Shown piece by piece: positions 1 to 6,576 of a stretch of 64,000 bases of DNA. The notes under the pieces are model-generated. The model did not search any database and was not told the origin of the DNA. It saw only the letters and a list, made by a program, of their open reading frames with translations. How positions within the stretch are numbered: the first letter of the stretch is position 1; each line of letters opens with the position of its first letter. Both the position numbers and the translations under genes were made by a program. Origin of the DNA: Carnobacterium_A antarcticum (lineage in GTDB: Bacteria > Bacillota > Bacilli > Lactobacillales > Carnobacteriaceae); assembly GCF_042658365.1 (NCBI RefSeq), contig NZ_JBHSQC010000025.1; one strand, 5' to 3'.

Positions 1-434
1 TAATAGATATTGGTTAATTGTTTAAAGGTATCTTCATCAATGATTTCTTCGATTCTTTTTTTATATTTCGTAAGAGTCATTTTGATACCATCTACACGAT
101 AAACCGTTTCGTTCCCTTCGAATTCTTCTCTCCATTTTTCTTTTGTTGTTCTTGAGAAACTAACAGGAGTACCATCGACAGATAAATCCAACGTAACCTC
201 TGTTTCTAAATAATGGATAGGATTATTCTTTTCATCTAACGGTTTCCATTCAAACTTTGCTGAATCGTGGCTATCTTTTCCGAACAGGCAGTACATGAAA
301 GCATCGTACAAACTTGATTTGCCAGTAGAATTTTCACCAGCGATCGTTAAATTCTTACCGTCTGCGATCAATTCAAATTCTTTGAACCCTTTAAAGTTTC
401 GTATCTTCATATTGATTAACTCAATCTTTTTCAT
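1..434 (-). CDS. Phage AAA ATPase (RecF/SMC-like), N-terminal part only
   Basis: The reading frame runs off the window edge, so only about the first 144 residues are visible. They begin MKKIELINMKIRNFKGF, the usual N-terminal strand of RecF/RecN/Rad50-type ATPases. A Walker A motif GENSTGKSS follows near residue 34, with the typical following text ending in FGKDS. The start at 434 has a strong ribosome binding site (AAAGGAG) seven to eight bases upstream. Phages carry such AAA_23-type ATPases in the early recombination or replication block, often with a nuclease or ssDNA-binding protein; those would lie to the left. Recombination or replication support is inferred; the ATPase fold is clear. 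Confidence 0.8.
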   Translation of the reverse strand, partial: MKKIELINMKIRNFKGFKEFELIADGKNLTIAGENSTGKSSLYDAFMYCLFGKDSHDSAKFEWKPLDEKNNPIHYLETEVTLDLSVDGTPVSFSRTTKEKWREEFEGNETVYRVDGIKMTLTKYKKRIEEIIDEDTFKQLTNIY

Positions 435-487
435 GAAATTTCTCCTTTTATATGGTATTATTTAGACAAATAATATTTCGTAACCGA

Positions 488-694
488 CTAACCAGGAGTG
501 CAATCCTTGTTGGTCTTTTTTATTTTCTCCACTTCACCTCTGAAGTAGTTACGTTCTTGCATGTAATAGTCGATAGCTTCCACGCCATCTATATGCTCTT
601 GTTCCTTTGATTCTGTTAAACTTTCGATATGAATATCCAAGATTGCAATTCTATTTTCTAGATACTCAACCCAAGATTTATCCGTTTCAGACAT
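488..694 (-). CDS. Small phage protein, unknown function
   Basis: 68 residues, highly charged and probably all-helical (MSETDKSWVEYLENRI...), with a likely short coiled coil in residues 8-60. A strong AGGAGG site precedes the start. It sits in the leftward early block with short gaps to its neighbours. I recognise no family. Confidence 0.6.
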   Translation of the reverse strand: MSETDKSWVEYLENRIAILDIHIESLTESKEQEHIDGVEAIDYYMQERNYFRGEVEKIKKTNKDCTPG

Positions 695-704
695 CTCATC
701 CCTC

Positions 705-890
705 CTACTTAATTTTTCTGATCCGCATTGGTTCTGGTAACACTTTTGCCGGAGTTCTTGTTTTTTGTGAATATTCCACCTTGCCCGGTAATTCGCTTGG
801 ATAAGTTGCTAATAACCATTGGTGAACTAGTTCTGGTGTTTCTGCTGTTACGTATTGCTCTTTACTTCCTTCTCCAATCGCTTCGTACAT
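705..890 (-). CDS. Small phage protein, unknown function
   Basis: 61 residues with a basic C-terminus (RIRKIK). An AAGGAGGG site lies seven bases before the ATG. It is tightly spaced between two other small early genes. The text around residues 14-30 (VTAETPELVHQWLLATYP) resembles the short phage proteins that begin with a conserved 'ETPE..H.W' stretch, but I cannot name a family. Confidence 0.6.
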   Translation of the reverse strand: MYEAIGEGSKEQYVTAETPELVHQWLLATYPSELPGKVEYSQKTRTPAKVLPEPMRIRKIK

Positions 891-902
891 TTAATTCCCT
901 CC

Positions 903-1187
903 TTATAATCTGCTTTTTAAAAATGTTAGATTTTGCATAGTAGTTACATAATCTATTTTTGTATTAGAATTAAGTTGGTTATGATCTTTTAAAATACCAT
1001 CTTCAGTAATAGTCTCTAAACCTCTCATGAAGTATCTGTTAATGTAAACCACATCGATGTCATCCACATAAACAAACAATACCGTTGTAAATCTATCGTT
1101 TTCTTGATTAAGCTTTTTGATTAATAAGTTTGGCTCCTCAAATTTAAAACCGTTACTTCTTAATTGTTCAATTTTTTCTACACTCAT
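903..1187 (-). CDS. Small phage protein, unknown function
   Basis: 94 residues, mixed alpha/beta by eye. An AGGAG-like site is present (complement of the ctcct block at 1196-1200). The hydrophobic stretch TTVLFVYVDDIDVVYI in the middle looks like a beta-strand pair rather than a membrane segment. It belongs to the leftward early operon. No function is assigned. Confidence 0.6.
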   Translation of the reverse strand: MSVEKIEQLRSNGFKFEEPNLLIKKLNQENDRFTTVLFVYVDDIDVVYINRYFMRGLETITEDGILKDHNQLNSNTKIDYVTTMQNLTFLKSRL

Positions 1188-1200
1188 TTATTTCACTCCT

Positions 1201-1359
1201 CTAAATAATTTTTAAAGCGACTATCCAAAATATAAAAGCAATAAACAGCGTTACAAAGTACCCATAAAACCAGAAGAAACTCGATTTATCTATCTTCTTA
1301 GTTCCAAAGAAAAATACATTACTGGACCAAATTAATTTTTTAATCGTTTCTAACGACAT
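1201..1359 (-). CDS. Small single-pass membrane protein of the phage early operon
   Basis: 52 residues. The ATG at 1359-1357 has an AAGGAG site at the right distance, and the frame stays open to TAG at 1201. The N-terminal half is polar and basic. The C-terminal half (from about residue 28) is a strong membrane segment of F, Y, W, V, L, I residues (SSFFWFYGYFVTLFIAF...). The site lies inside the end of the preceding small frame, suggesting translational coupling. The role is unknown; exclusion or holin-like functions are only possibilities. Confidence 0.55.
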   Translation of the reverse strand: MSLETIKKLIWSSNVFFFGTKKIDKSSFFWFYGYFVTLFIAFIFWIVALKII

Positions 1360-1365
1360 GCTGCC

Positions 1366-1467
1366 TCACTCCTTCAACAGATTGATAAAAAGTTGGACTA
1401 TACTTGCAACGCTTATTGCTGATAACACCGCTAAGCTTAATTTGATCATTAATTCTATTTTGATCAC
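1366..1467 (-). CDS. Putative 33-residue membrane peptide
   Basis: A GTG start at 1467-1465 overlaps the stop of the upstream gene as GTGA, a common translational coupling arrangement. The frame ends at TGA 1368-1366. The product is a short hydrophobic helix (LSLAVLSAISVASIVQLFINLL) with a charged start and a KE end. An internal ATG seven codons in is an alternative start. Such a short product could be chance; the overlap and the clean membrane helix are the support. Confidence 0.42.
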   Translation of the reverse strand: MIKIELMIKLSLAVLSAISVASIVQLFINLLKE

Positions 1468-1724
1468 CTTCTGTATCTATTTTTTTCTAACCACCTAAAG
1501 TAGTCTTCGAATCGGTCTAAATTGATTAATACGATTTTATGCGTTGGATTGATTACTCCGTCTGAAAATTCTGGATTATCTCGCATTTCGCCTATCCACT
1601 TAGTAACCGTTCCGTGTTTCATGCTGTACATTTTGCAGATGACTTCTTTATTTCCATATTTTATTTTTGCGCGTTCTGGATCTTGGTTCACTTCTTCAAT
1701 GTTGATTGTTATTGGTTGCGGCAT
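1464..1724 (-). CDS. Small phage DNA-binding-like protein
   Basis: 86 residues. The central part (residues 26-50, NKEVICKMYSMKHGTVTKWI) reads as a helix-turn-helix like those of phage excisionase or DUF771-like proteins. A short strand and a terminal helix ending in basic residues (EKNRYRR) follow. It lies directly below the antirepressor gene, where such regulators or excisionases are usual. The DNA-binding role is inferred from this pattern and position. Confidence 0.6.
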   Translation of the reverse strand: MPQPITINIEEVNQDPERAKIKYGNKEVICKMYSMKHGTVTKWIGEMRDNPEFSDGVINPTHKIVLINLDRFEDYFRWLEKNRYRR

Positions 1725-1726
1725 GG

Positions 1727-2446
1727 TTATACCTCCAGTTCTATTTGGTTATTCAACCGTTTGATATCGAATGCCAGTTCCATCGATGGTGCCCACATAC
1801 TAGCAATCTCCATTGCTTCTTCAAATCTCAATTTAGGAATTTCCTCGTAGCTAGCAACTTCGAAATAATTTTTGATTTCTCTCCAATGTTCTGAAACGGC
1901 CACTCGATACAGTTCTTTGTAGGCATTCGATTTCTTTCCGCCTACAACAGCCATCACATTACTTTTGACTAGTTTAGATAGTTGAGATTTTTGTAGCCGA
2001 CTTAGATCAATCTCTTTTTTCAGGCCTTCTACATCGTTTGAGACAGTGTTTAGACGTTGTTTGATTTCCTTTTGTGTTTCTAAAGTGGCAATCATGATGT
2101 CTTCTTGGCTCATTGGGGCTTGATAGCTGCCTGTCTTTCTGATTGTTGGCAATACTTCGCTTGTTACCCACCGCTTGAACTTTGTTGCGTTTTCTAATTT
2201 AGAACCAAAAACTAATGCATACATGCCTGATTCATTGATAAAAATTGTTTGTTGGATTCTTCCTAATGAATCTATGAGTCCTTGTTTTAGGGAGTCATCT
2301 TCATCAACATGAGTTGCTAATGCATTTAAAGGTTTTGCATATCCGAGTACTTGAGCCACGTCTTTACCAACAAACCATGGTTCATCATCAATCAATTGAG
2401 TTCTTACTTCGTTGCTTTCAAAATTGAATACTTGTAATTCATTCAT
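1727..2446 (-). CDS. Phage antirepressor, Bro-N domain
   Basis: 239 residues. Residues about 1-105 form a Bro-N domain: the FNFESNEVRTQLIDDEPWFVGKDVA opening, the GY.K...A core and the FINESGMYALVFGSK... block that ends KRWVTSEVLPTIRKTG are characteristic. The C-terminal half is a helical domain of the ORF6C/KilA-C type. Such proteins counter the CI repressor or act as early DNA-binding regulators. The ATG follows the stop of the Cro-like gene with no gap (TAAATG), so both are on one leftward transcript. Confidence 0.88.
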   Translation of the reverse strand: MNELQVFNFESNEVRTQLIDDEPWFVGKDVAQVLGYAKPLNALATHVDEDDSLKQGLIDSLGRIQQTIFINESGMYALVFGSKLENATKFKRWVTSEVLPTIRKTGSYQAPMSQEDIMIATLETQKEIKQRLNTVSNDVEGLKKEIDLSRLQKSQLSKLVKSNVMAVVGGKKSNAYKELYRVAVSEHWREIKNYFEVASYEEIPKLRFEEAMEIASMWAPSMELAFDIKRLNNQIELEV

Positions 2447-2641
2447 TTATTTTTCCTCCTGAACATTCAGAATTTTTTTGATTACATTTAATCTTTCTTT
2501 GGCTTTAGGCCCTGTTTTCTTTCCTCTCAATAGATCCGTTAAATATGCAGGGCTGATTCCCATTAGTGCGGCTAACTCTTTTTGAGACATGTTTCTTTTC
2601 ATTAATTCGACTTTAACTAAAACTCCAAAATCCGTTGTCAT
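2447..2641 (-). CDS. Cro-like HTH regulator (XRE family)
   Basis: 64 residues with a textbook lambda-type HTH at residues 15-50 (MSQKELAALMGISPAYLTDLLRGKKTG). It is the first gene of the leftward early transcript, divergent from the CI-like repressor, which is the Cro position. An AGGAG site precedes the ATG at 2641. It likely binds some of the repeats at 2705-2884. Confidence 0.85.
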   Translation of the reverse strand: MTTDFGVLVKVELMKRNMSQKELAALMGISPAYLTDLLRGKKTGPKAKERLNVIKKILNVQEEK

Positions 2642-2695
2642 TACTACACTCCTCTCTTAATTGGATAAAACAAGTTAATTAATTAGCTAATATCG

Positions 2696-2724
2696 TTGAC
2701 CCTTAATAGCTTTTATGCTATTAT
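2696..2724 (+). promoter_or_regulatory. Rightward promoter for the CI-like repressor
   Basis: TTGACC at 2696-2701, exactly 17 bp spacer, then TATTAT at 2719-2724 preceded by TG one base upstream (extended -10). Transcription would start near 2731 and reach the repressor start at 2919 with a leader of about 190 nt. The spacer contains the inverted repeat AATAGC-N6-GCTATT. Confidence 0.7.
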
Positions 2725-2884
2725 AAATCCATAGCAAATAAGCGTAAAAGTAGCCTTTAATACGTTGGGGAACGTGGTCTATTAAGAAAACTGTTTTTGG
2801 CTTATTAGCTAATTAACTAGCTTATGAACATAGTATAATAGCTTTAAAGTTATTTGTCAATGGCGAATTAGCTTAAAAGTCATT
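2705..2884. promoter_or_regulatory. Operator array of the lysis/lysogeny switch
   Basis: Four 18-bp sites share the form AWTAGC-N6-G(C/T)(T/C)ATT. They are at 2705-2722 (perfect arms), 2738-2755 (weaker: ATAAGC/GTAGCC), 2837-2854 (one arm mismatch) and 2867-2884 (ATTAGC/GTCATT). The first and third fill the spacers of the two promoters. Further TTAGCTAA palindromes lie at 2683-2690 and 2805-2812. These are probable CI and Cro binding sites; which protein prefers which cannot be read from the sequence. Confidence 0.65.
2832..2860 (-). promoter_or_regulatory. Leftward early promoter for cro-like and antirepressor genes
   Basis: On the minus strand, TTGACA (complement of 2855-2860), exactly 17 bp spacer, then TATACT (complement of 2832-2837). 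The spacer is filled by the inverted repeat AATAGC-N6-GTTATT. The promoter faces the rightward one at 2696-2724, so the two transcripts overlap over roughly 2,731-2,825. Confidence 0.78.
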
Positions 2885-2918
2885 ATTTGTTTTTGTGAGC
2901 CTTCGAAAGGTGAGTATC

Positions 2919-3239
2919 ATGGGAATAGTAGATAGAATAAAAGAGTTATGCGAAATTCATCACACTAATTTTGCTGAGGTCGAGAGGCGTGTTGGTATTT
3001 CTAACGGACAAATCAGAAGGTGGGATAATGCTTCACCTAAGCTAGAGAACATAGAAAAAGTGGCTGATTACTTCGGTGTTACAGTTGACTATTTACGCGG
3101 GAAAGATCCTGAAGAAAAACTCCCTACTGATCTTGATAAGATATTAGATAATATGATGAGCTTTGATGGAAAACCTATGACCGAAAATGATAGAGAAGCA
3201 ATTCGTGCTTATCTTGAAGGAAGATTCAGCAGCAAGTAA
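2919..3239 (+). CDS. CI-like phage repressor, short form (XRE HTH)
   Basis: 106 residues from the ATG at 2919, chosen because an AAAGGTGAG site sits just upstream; an earlier GTG at 2895 has none. Residues 1-60 are an XRE HTH (RIKELCEIHHTNFAEVERRVGISNGQIRRWDN...) ending in the common VADYFGVTVDYLRG motif. The C-terminal 45 residues are acidic and short. There is no S24/LexA-type peptidase domain, so RecA-driven self-cleavage is not available. The ImmA-type peptidase encoded 10 bp downstream is the likely inactivator, as in ICEBs1 ImmR/ImmA. Confidence 0.87.
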   Translation: MGIVDRIKELCEIHHTNFAEVERRVGISNGQIRRWDNASPKLENIEKVADYFGVTVDYLRGKDPEEKLPTDLDKILDNMMSFDGKPMTENDREAIRAYLEGRFSSK

Positions 3240-3249
3240 GGAGGTTTAT

Positions 3250-3594
3250 ATGGATATCATGTTTGATTTACTCGAGGAAAACGGGATTGAACTTGTATTG
3301 ATAAACCTTGAAAAGAATGGGTACTATAATCCAGTCTTAAAAACGATGTTTGTTAATCAAGCCTTAGATGAAGAAGATCAAAAAGAAGTTATACTTCACG
3401 AATTAGGCCATGCTTTAAATCATAACGATATATCAGTCTTATACGATCAACCTGTATTTAAATTTAAAATGGAAAATGAAGCTACTTCTTTTATGATGAA
3501 TCACTTGATCAAGGAATATGACGGTCACTTTAATTATTCCGATGTCTTAGAGAACTATAATTTAGGATTAGGTTGGGAGTGCAAATTAAAATAA
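3250..3594 (+). CDS. ImmA/IrrE-family metallopeptidase
   Basis: 114 residues from the ATG at 3250, preceded by AAGGAGG that overlaps the end of the repressor gene. It carries the zinc motif HELGH near residues 56-60 and a downstream E (ENEATSFMMNHLI), typical of ImmA/IrrE (M78) peptidases. Family members cleave the cognate short repressor after damage or quorum signals. Its placement directly after a repressor without a peptidase domain fits an ImmR/ImmA-type pair. Confidence 0.87.
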   Translation: MDIMFDLLEENGIELVLINLEKNGYYNPVLKTMFVNQALDEEDQKEVILHELGHALNHNDISVLYDQPVFKFKMENEATSFMMNHLIKEYDGHFNYSDVLENYNLGLGWECKLK

Positions 3595-3611
3595 AAATAA
3601 TAGGTATTCAA

Positions 3612-3701
3612 ATGAAAATAATGCTGAAAAAGAGCAGAATACATAAACCAAGACTTTTCTGTGACCCATGGGGATTGATCAAAGTTTGGATAAAAAAATA
3701 G
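3612..3701 (+). CDS. Putative 29-residue basic peptide
   Basis: Frame from ATG 3612 to TAG 3701: a basic start (MKIMLKKSRIHKPR) and a hydrophobic end (LFCDPWGLIKVWIKK). The ribosome binding site is weak (TAGGT). It ends exactly at the hairpin of the minus-strand unit at 3692-3764. It could be a real small phage peptide or chance. Confidence 0.28.
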   Translation: MKIMLKKSRIHKPRLFCDPWGLIKVWIKK

Positions 3702-3764
3702 CCCTAACCTCTGTTCGCATCAGTGGTTAGAGCTTGTACACCCTCGCTGTCAAGAAAAGATGAT
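3692..3764 (-). ncRNA. Putative minus-strand small RNA, unit A
   Basis: On the minus strand a perfect extended -10 (TG-A-TATAAT, complement of 3771-3779) is followed by about 70 nt. These end in a hairpin with a 13-bp stem and two mismatches (3701-3713 with 3721-3733) and a run of seven U (complement of the A run before 3700). On the plus strand the hairpin lacks a U-run, so it is not a good terminator for the upstream gene. The loop side carries GCGAGGG, shared with units B and C. The same DNA also reads as a plus-strand extended -10 (TG-T-TATTAT at 3770-3775) for the next gene, so the orientation is inferred. Confidence 0.42.
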
Positions 3765-3799
3765 AGTGTTATTATATCATAAGTTGAGGGGGGAAAAGA

Positions 3800-4330
3800 A
3801 TGTCTGTAACGTATGAAGAGTTAAAAAAAATGAATAAAAATAATAAGCGAGGCATACTTATAAAAAAAGATTTGAAAAAGTTGCCATCGATTATAAATAC
3901 AGATGAAACAGTTATTGATTTTATTTTATCTAATATAAAAGAGCAAGCTCTGTTAGTAATCACTAGTTCAAGAATTTTATTTATACAGTCTAAAACAGGT
4001 TTTGGTAATTTGGGAAGTAACGTCTGGGATATTTCTTTAAATAAAGTGAATTCTGTTGATGTTTCTCTTCAAAAAATATATGGAGAGTTAACTATACACC
4101 ACGGTTCAAGCTTTAAAAAAGTTGAAAATCTTCCTTTAACGCAAGTGAATGGTTTCAAAAATACTATCAATCAAGCGATGTCTAATTTAACGAATAAAGT
4201 AGAGGTTACAAAACCGACCTCATCCGCTTCTTCTTTTGAAGAGTTAAAAAAATACAAAGAGTTATTGGATTTGAATATAATTACTAAAGAAGAATTTGAT
4301 AAAAAGAAAATAGAATTATTAAATTTATAG
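3800..4330 (+). CDS. PH-domain and SHOCT-domain protein of the lysogeny module
   Basis: 176 residues, soluble. Residues about 25-130 look like a bacterial PH-type domain of the YokE/bPH family: the strands ALLVITSSRILFIQSK, then W.ISLNKVNSVDVS. Residues 143-176 are a classic SHOCT motif (SFEELKKYKELLDLNIITKEEFDKKKIELL). SHOCT modules are short oligomerisation or protein-contact segments. The gene has a strong GAGGGGGG site and its own promoter-like sequence. Accessory genes here in prophages are often expressed in the lysogen and affect the host or other phages; that role is not shown for this one. Confidence 0.75.
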   Translation: MSVTYEELKKMNKNNKRGILIKKDLKKLPSIINTDETVIDFILSNIKEQALLVITSSRILFIQSKTGFGNLGSNVWDISLNKVNSVDVSLQKIYGELTIHHGSSFKKVENLPLTQVNGFKNTINQAMSNLTNKVEVTKPTSSASSFEELKKYKELLDLNIITKEEFDKKKIELLNL

Positions 4331-4331
4331 A

Positions 4332-4401
4332 CAAAAAAGAACACCCCTTCCCTCGCCAAAGTTTAGGAGTGTTCGAATTAAAAGACAGTTCTGAGTGCCT
4401 T
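4332..4401 (-). ncRNA. Putative minus-strand small RNA, unit B
   Basis: An extended -10 on the minus strand (TG-T-TATAAT, complement of 4408-4416) is followed by about 68 nt. These end in a hairpin (4339-4348 paired with 4365-4374, 9 of 10) and six U. The loop sequence CTTTGGCGAGGGA is nearly the same as in unit C. The unit sits just upstream of the ParA gene in opposite orientation. No minus-strand ORF needs a terminator here. Confidence 0.45.
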
Positions 4402-4434
4402 TTGGTTATTATAACATAAGGCGGAGGGAATATA

Positions 4435-5400
4435 ATGGATTCTGAAGTAGAAATAAAAGGCAAGGTAATATCTGTTTTAAATATGAAGGGTGGCGTAGGT
4501 AAAACAACTATAACAAAAGAAATCGGTTATCATCTTTCTACATTAAGAGATAAAAAAGTACTCTTAATTGATGTTGATCCACAACTTAATCTGACACAAT
4601 CTCTTTTTCGTTTTTACGGATTTGCACAAACTGAAGAATTAGCCAAAAAGATCCTTGTAGAAGAAGAACAACTCCAAGAAGAGCTTCATGAAATTACTAC
4701 TGAAGAAAGCAAGAATCTTAGTGAAGAAAAAAAGAAAGAAGTAAAACTAAAAATTTCTGAAGCAAGTATTGAAAGAGTTTTTTCAAGCACCACTTCTTCC
4801 CCAGCAAAGGAAAAAGAAGCGATACAAATACTAGCACCTAACTTACATATAATTCCTGGTGAACTTGGAGTTGAATTCACATTAAGAAATCTAAACAGTG
4901 GTAAAATAGAGAACGGAATCTATGAATTCATTAAAAAGAACAATTTAAGAAACAAATATCATTATATAATAATAGATTGTCCACCTACTTATTCTTCATA
5001 TACAATCGCTGCTCTAAAGCCAAGTGACTACCTTTTAATTCCAGTTAAACCAGAAGCTTATTCTATAACTGGGGTAGATATGCTAATGAACGTTATAAAA
5101 AGTGTTGTCGAAGAAAATGATCCTTACTTTGAAACAAAACCTTTGAAAAATCTAGGGATTATTTTTACTGATATAAAGCAATCGCCTTCAATCGGAACGA
5201 CAAAATTAATAAAGGACATAACAGATAGCGAAAAGATTGCAAAGCATCAAATAAACATTTTCGCAACTCGCTTTCTATCAAACGCCTATATGAAAAATAG
5301 GCTAGATTATTTTATTGATGCATCTAATAGTGAAAAGTCAAAATTGAATCTGGAAGTATTAGTAGATGAAATATTAGAAAGGATTGATGAGCTTGGATAA
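4435..5400 (+). CDS. ParA-family ATPase with charged insertion
   Basis: 321 residues. A deviant Walker A, KGGVGKTT, lies at residues 18-25. The A' motif LLIDVDPQ has Asp46, and Walker B IIIDCPP has Asp181. These define the ParA/MinD (SIMIBI) class. Between A' and B lies a Glu/Lys-rich insertion at about residues 65-125, probably a coiled coil, which is unusual for plain ParA. There is no N-terminal HTH. GGAGGG precedes the ATG. The stop overlaps the next gene by 14 bp, so it leads a three-gene operon. Known relatives segregate plasmids, prophages or proteins. Here it could stabilise the element as a plasmid form or serve another membrane or DNA-positioning task. Confidence 0.88.
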   Translation: MDSEVEIKGKVISVLNMKGGVGKTTITKEIGYHLSTLRDKKVLLIDVDPQLNLTQSLFRFYGFAQTEELAKKILVEEEQLQEELHEITTEESKNLSEEKKKEVKLKISEASIERVFSSTTSSPAKEKEAIQILAPNLHIIPGELGVEFTLRNLNSGKIENGIYEFIKKNNLRNKYHYIIIDCPPTYSSYTIAALKPSDYLLIPVKPEAYSITGVDMLMNVIKSVVEENDPYFETKPLKNLGIIFTDIKQSPSIGTTKLIKDITDSEKIAKHQINIFATRFLSNAYMKNRLDYFIDASNSEKSKLNLEVLVDEILERIDELG

Positions 5401-5791
5401 AGAAACAATTTATATTAAAAATCTTTTAGTTGACTTAGATAAAAAATCTAATGAAGAAAAGTTAAGAATTAATTTGTATACCATAATGATAACCGCTATA
5501 TTATCAAAAAAAATATTTGTGAAAAACTCTGATATACCAGAATTTATATCAAAACTCAATATACATTATAAAGATTACGTTTACAGAAGTAGAACTTTGG
5601 TAGTAGCAAGAATAATTAGGGAAATTGAAAAATCTGACAAAACTAAACTTTTAGTTTTCGTTAGCGAATTAAAAGAGTTACTTTTTGAAAGTAATAATAG
5701 TAGTAATCATGACAACAAAAAGAAGTTGCAAACAAAAGGAACTAATAATAATTCTGCAGATGATATATTAAGTCAGTTTAGGAGAGAATAA
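5387..5791 (+). CDS. Small helical partner of the ParA operon, unknown function
   Basis: 134 residues from the ATG at 5387, which has GAAAGG upstream and lies inside the end of the ParA gene. The N-terminal 105 residues look all-helical with many Lys/Leu/Ile. Residues 106-125 are a low-complexity Asn/Ser/Lys linker, and the end ADDILSQFRRE looks like a short contact motif. The overlap with ParA suggests coupled synthesis and a partner role, like the small unrelated ParB analogues of some partition systems. Very AT-rich. No family is recognised. Confidence 0.6.
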   Translation: MSLDKETIYIKNLLVDLDKKSNEEKLRINLYTIMITAILSKKIFVKNSDIPEFISKLNIHYKDYVYRSRTLVVARIIREIEKSDKTKLLVFVSELKELLFESNNSSNHDNKKKLQTKGTNNNSADDILSQFRRE

Positions 5792-6453
5792 TGAATTATA
5801 AAAAAGAAATTGAAGATTATACACTATTTATAAATAGTTATTTTCCGGAAAGTTTATTTAACAGACAATTTAATTTTGTAAGAAAAAGAACTGATTTACT
5901 CTTTCGTTCGATTGAAATGACTGATATTGTTTTAGATTATACTTACAATGAAAACATTGAGATGGAGTTGTTAAATGATTATAAACATCTATTATTAAAA
6001 CTTTTATATATATCACCTGTTAACGATTCCTATTTTTTAGCAATGACTTTTAGAGGACTATCAGAGTCTTTATTAAGAATTTTTTTATCGATTAATGTTG
6101 GGTCTGCTTATTCTCTATCTTATATAAAATCACTTTCTTACAGAAACCTTTGGCCTGAATGCAATCAAATCTCTAAACATATAGGGTGTAAACAAAGTTT
6201 AGATAAATTAAATAATATTTTTAAAGATAATTCTAACGTCATCCATAATAAGAACTCAACACAAACTTCTATAAATTATTTAGAAAATATAATGGAAAAT
6301 GAATCATATTCGTTTTCTTTAAAAGATTATAATCGTAATCTTAATGATATATCTAATTTTACTTTAGATTATTTTCCTATAATATTTGAGCTTAATTATG
6401 ATTTGTTTTCAATGAACCAAAAACATGCTTACAAAGAAATTTTTAAGTTTTAG
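5791..6453 (+). CDS. Third ParA-operon protein, helical, possibly HEPN-like
   Basis: 220 residues, no signal peptide or clear membrane segment. Its ATG shares a base with the previous stop (TAATG). The protein reads as all-helical. A central helix, AMTFRGLSESLLRIFLSINVG, is followed 60-80 residues later by FKDNSNVIHNKNS. This spacing of an early polar-faced helix and a late N-x-x-H-N pattern recalls HEPN-type helical domains, but the usual R-x4-6-H motif is not exact. Function unknown. The very AT-rich sequence suggests acquisition. Confidence 0.55.
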   Translation: MNYKKEIEDYTLFINSYFPESLFNRQFNFVRKRTDLLFRSIEMTDIVLDYTYNENIEMELLNDYKHLLLKLLYISPVNDSYFLAMTFRGLSESLLRIFLSINVGSAYSLSYIKSLSYRNLWPECNQISKHIGCKQSLDKLNNIFKDNSNVIHNKNSTQTSINYLENIMENESYSFSLKDYNRNLNDISNFTLDYFPIIFELNYDLFSMNQKHAYKEIFKF

Positions 6454-6462
6454 TTATATACG

Positions 6463-6541
6463 TAAAAAACACCACTCTCCCCGACCAAAGCGAAAGTGGT
6501 GTTTAGCAAAAAAACAACCCGTATAACAGGGCTCTTTTCTA
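6463..6541 (-). ncRNA. Putative minus-strand small RNA, unit C
   Basis: On the minus strand an extended -10 (TG-G-TACAAT, complement of 6548-6556) is followed by about 75 nt. They contain a small hairpin (GGGC...GCCC) and end in a second hairpin (6467-6476 with 6495-6504, ten pairs) and a six-U run. The loop CTTTGGTCGGGGA matches unit B. It lies just upstream of and opposite to the integrase gene. On the plus strand the hairpin is followed by AGC rather than a T-run. Confidence 0.45.
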
Positions 6542-6576
6542 TGCCCTATTGTACCATAAAATAGGAGGTTTTATCC

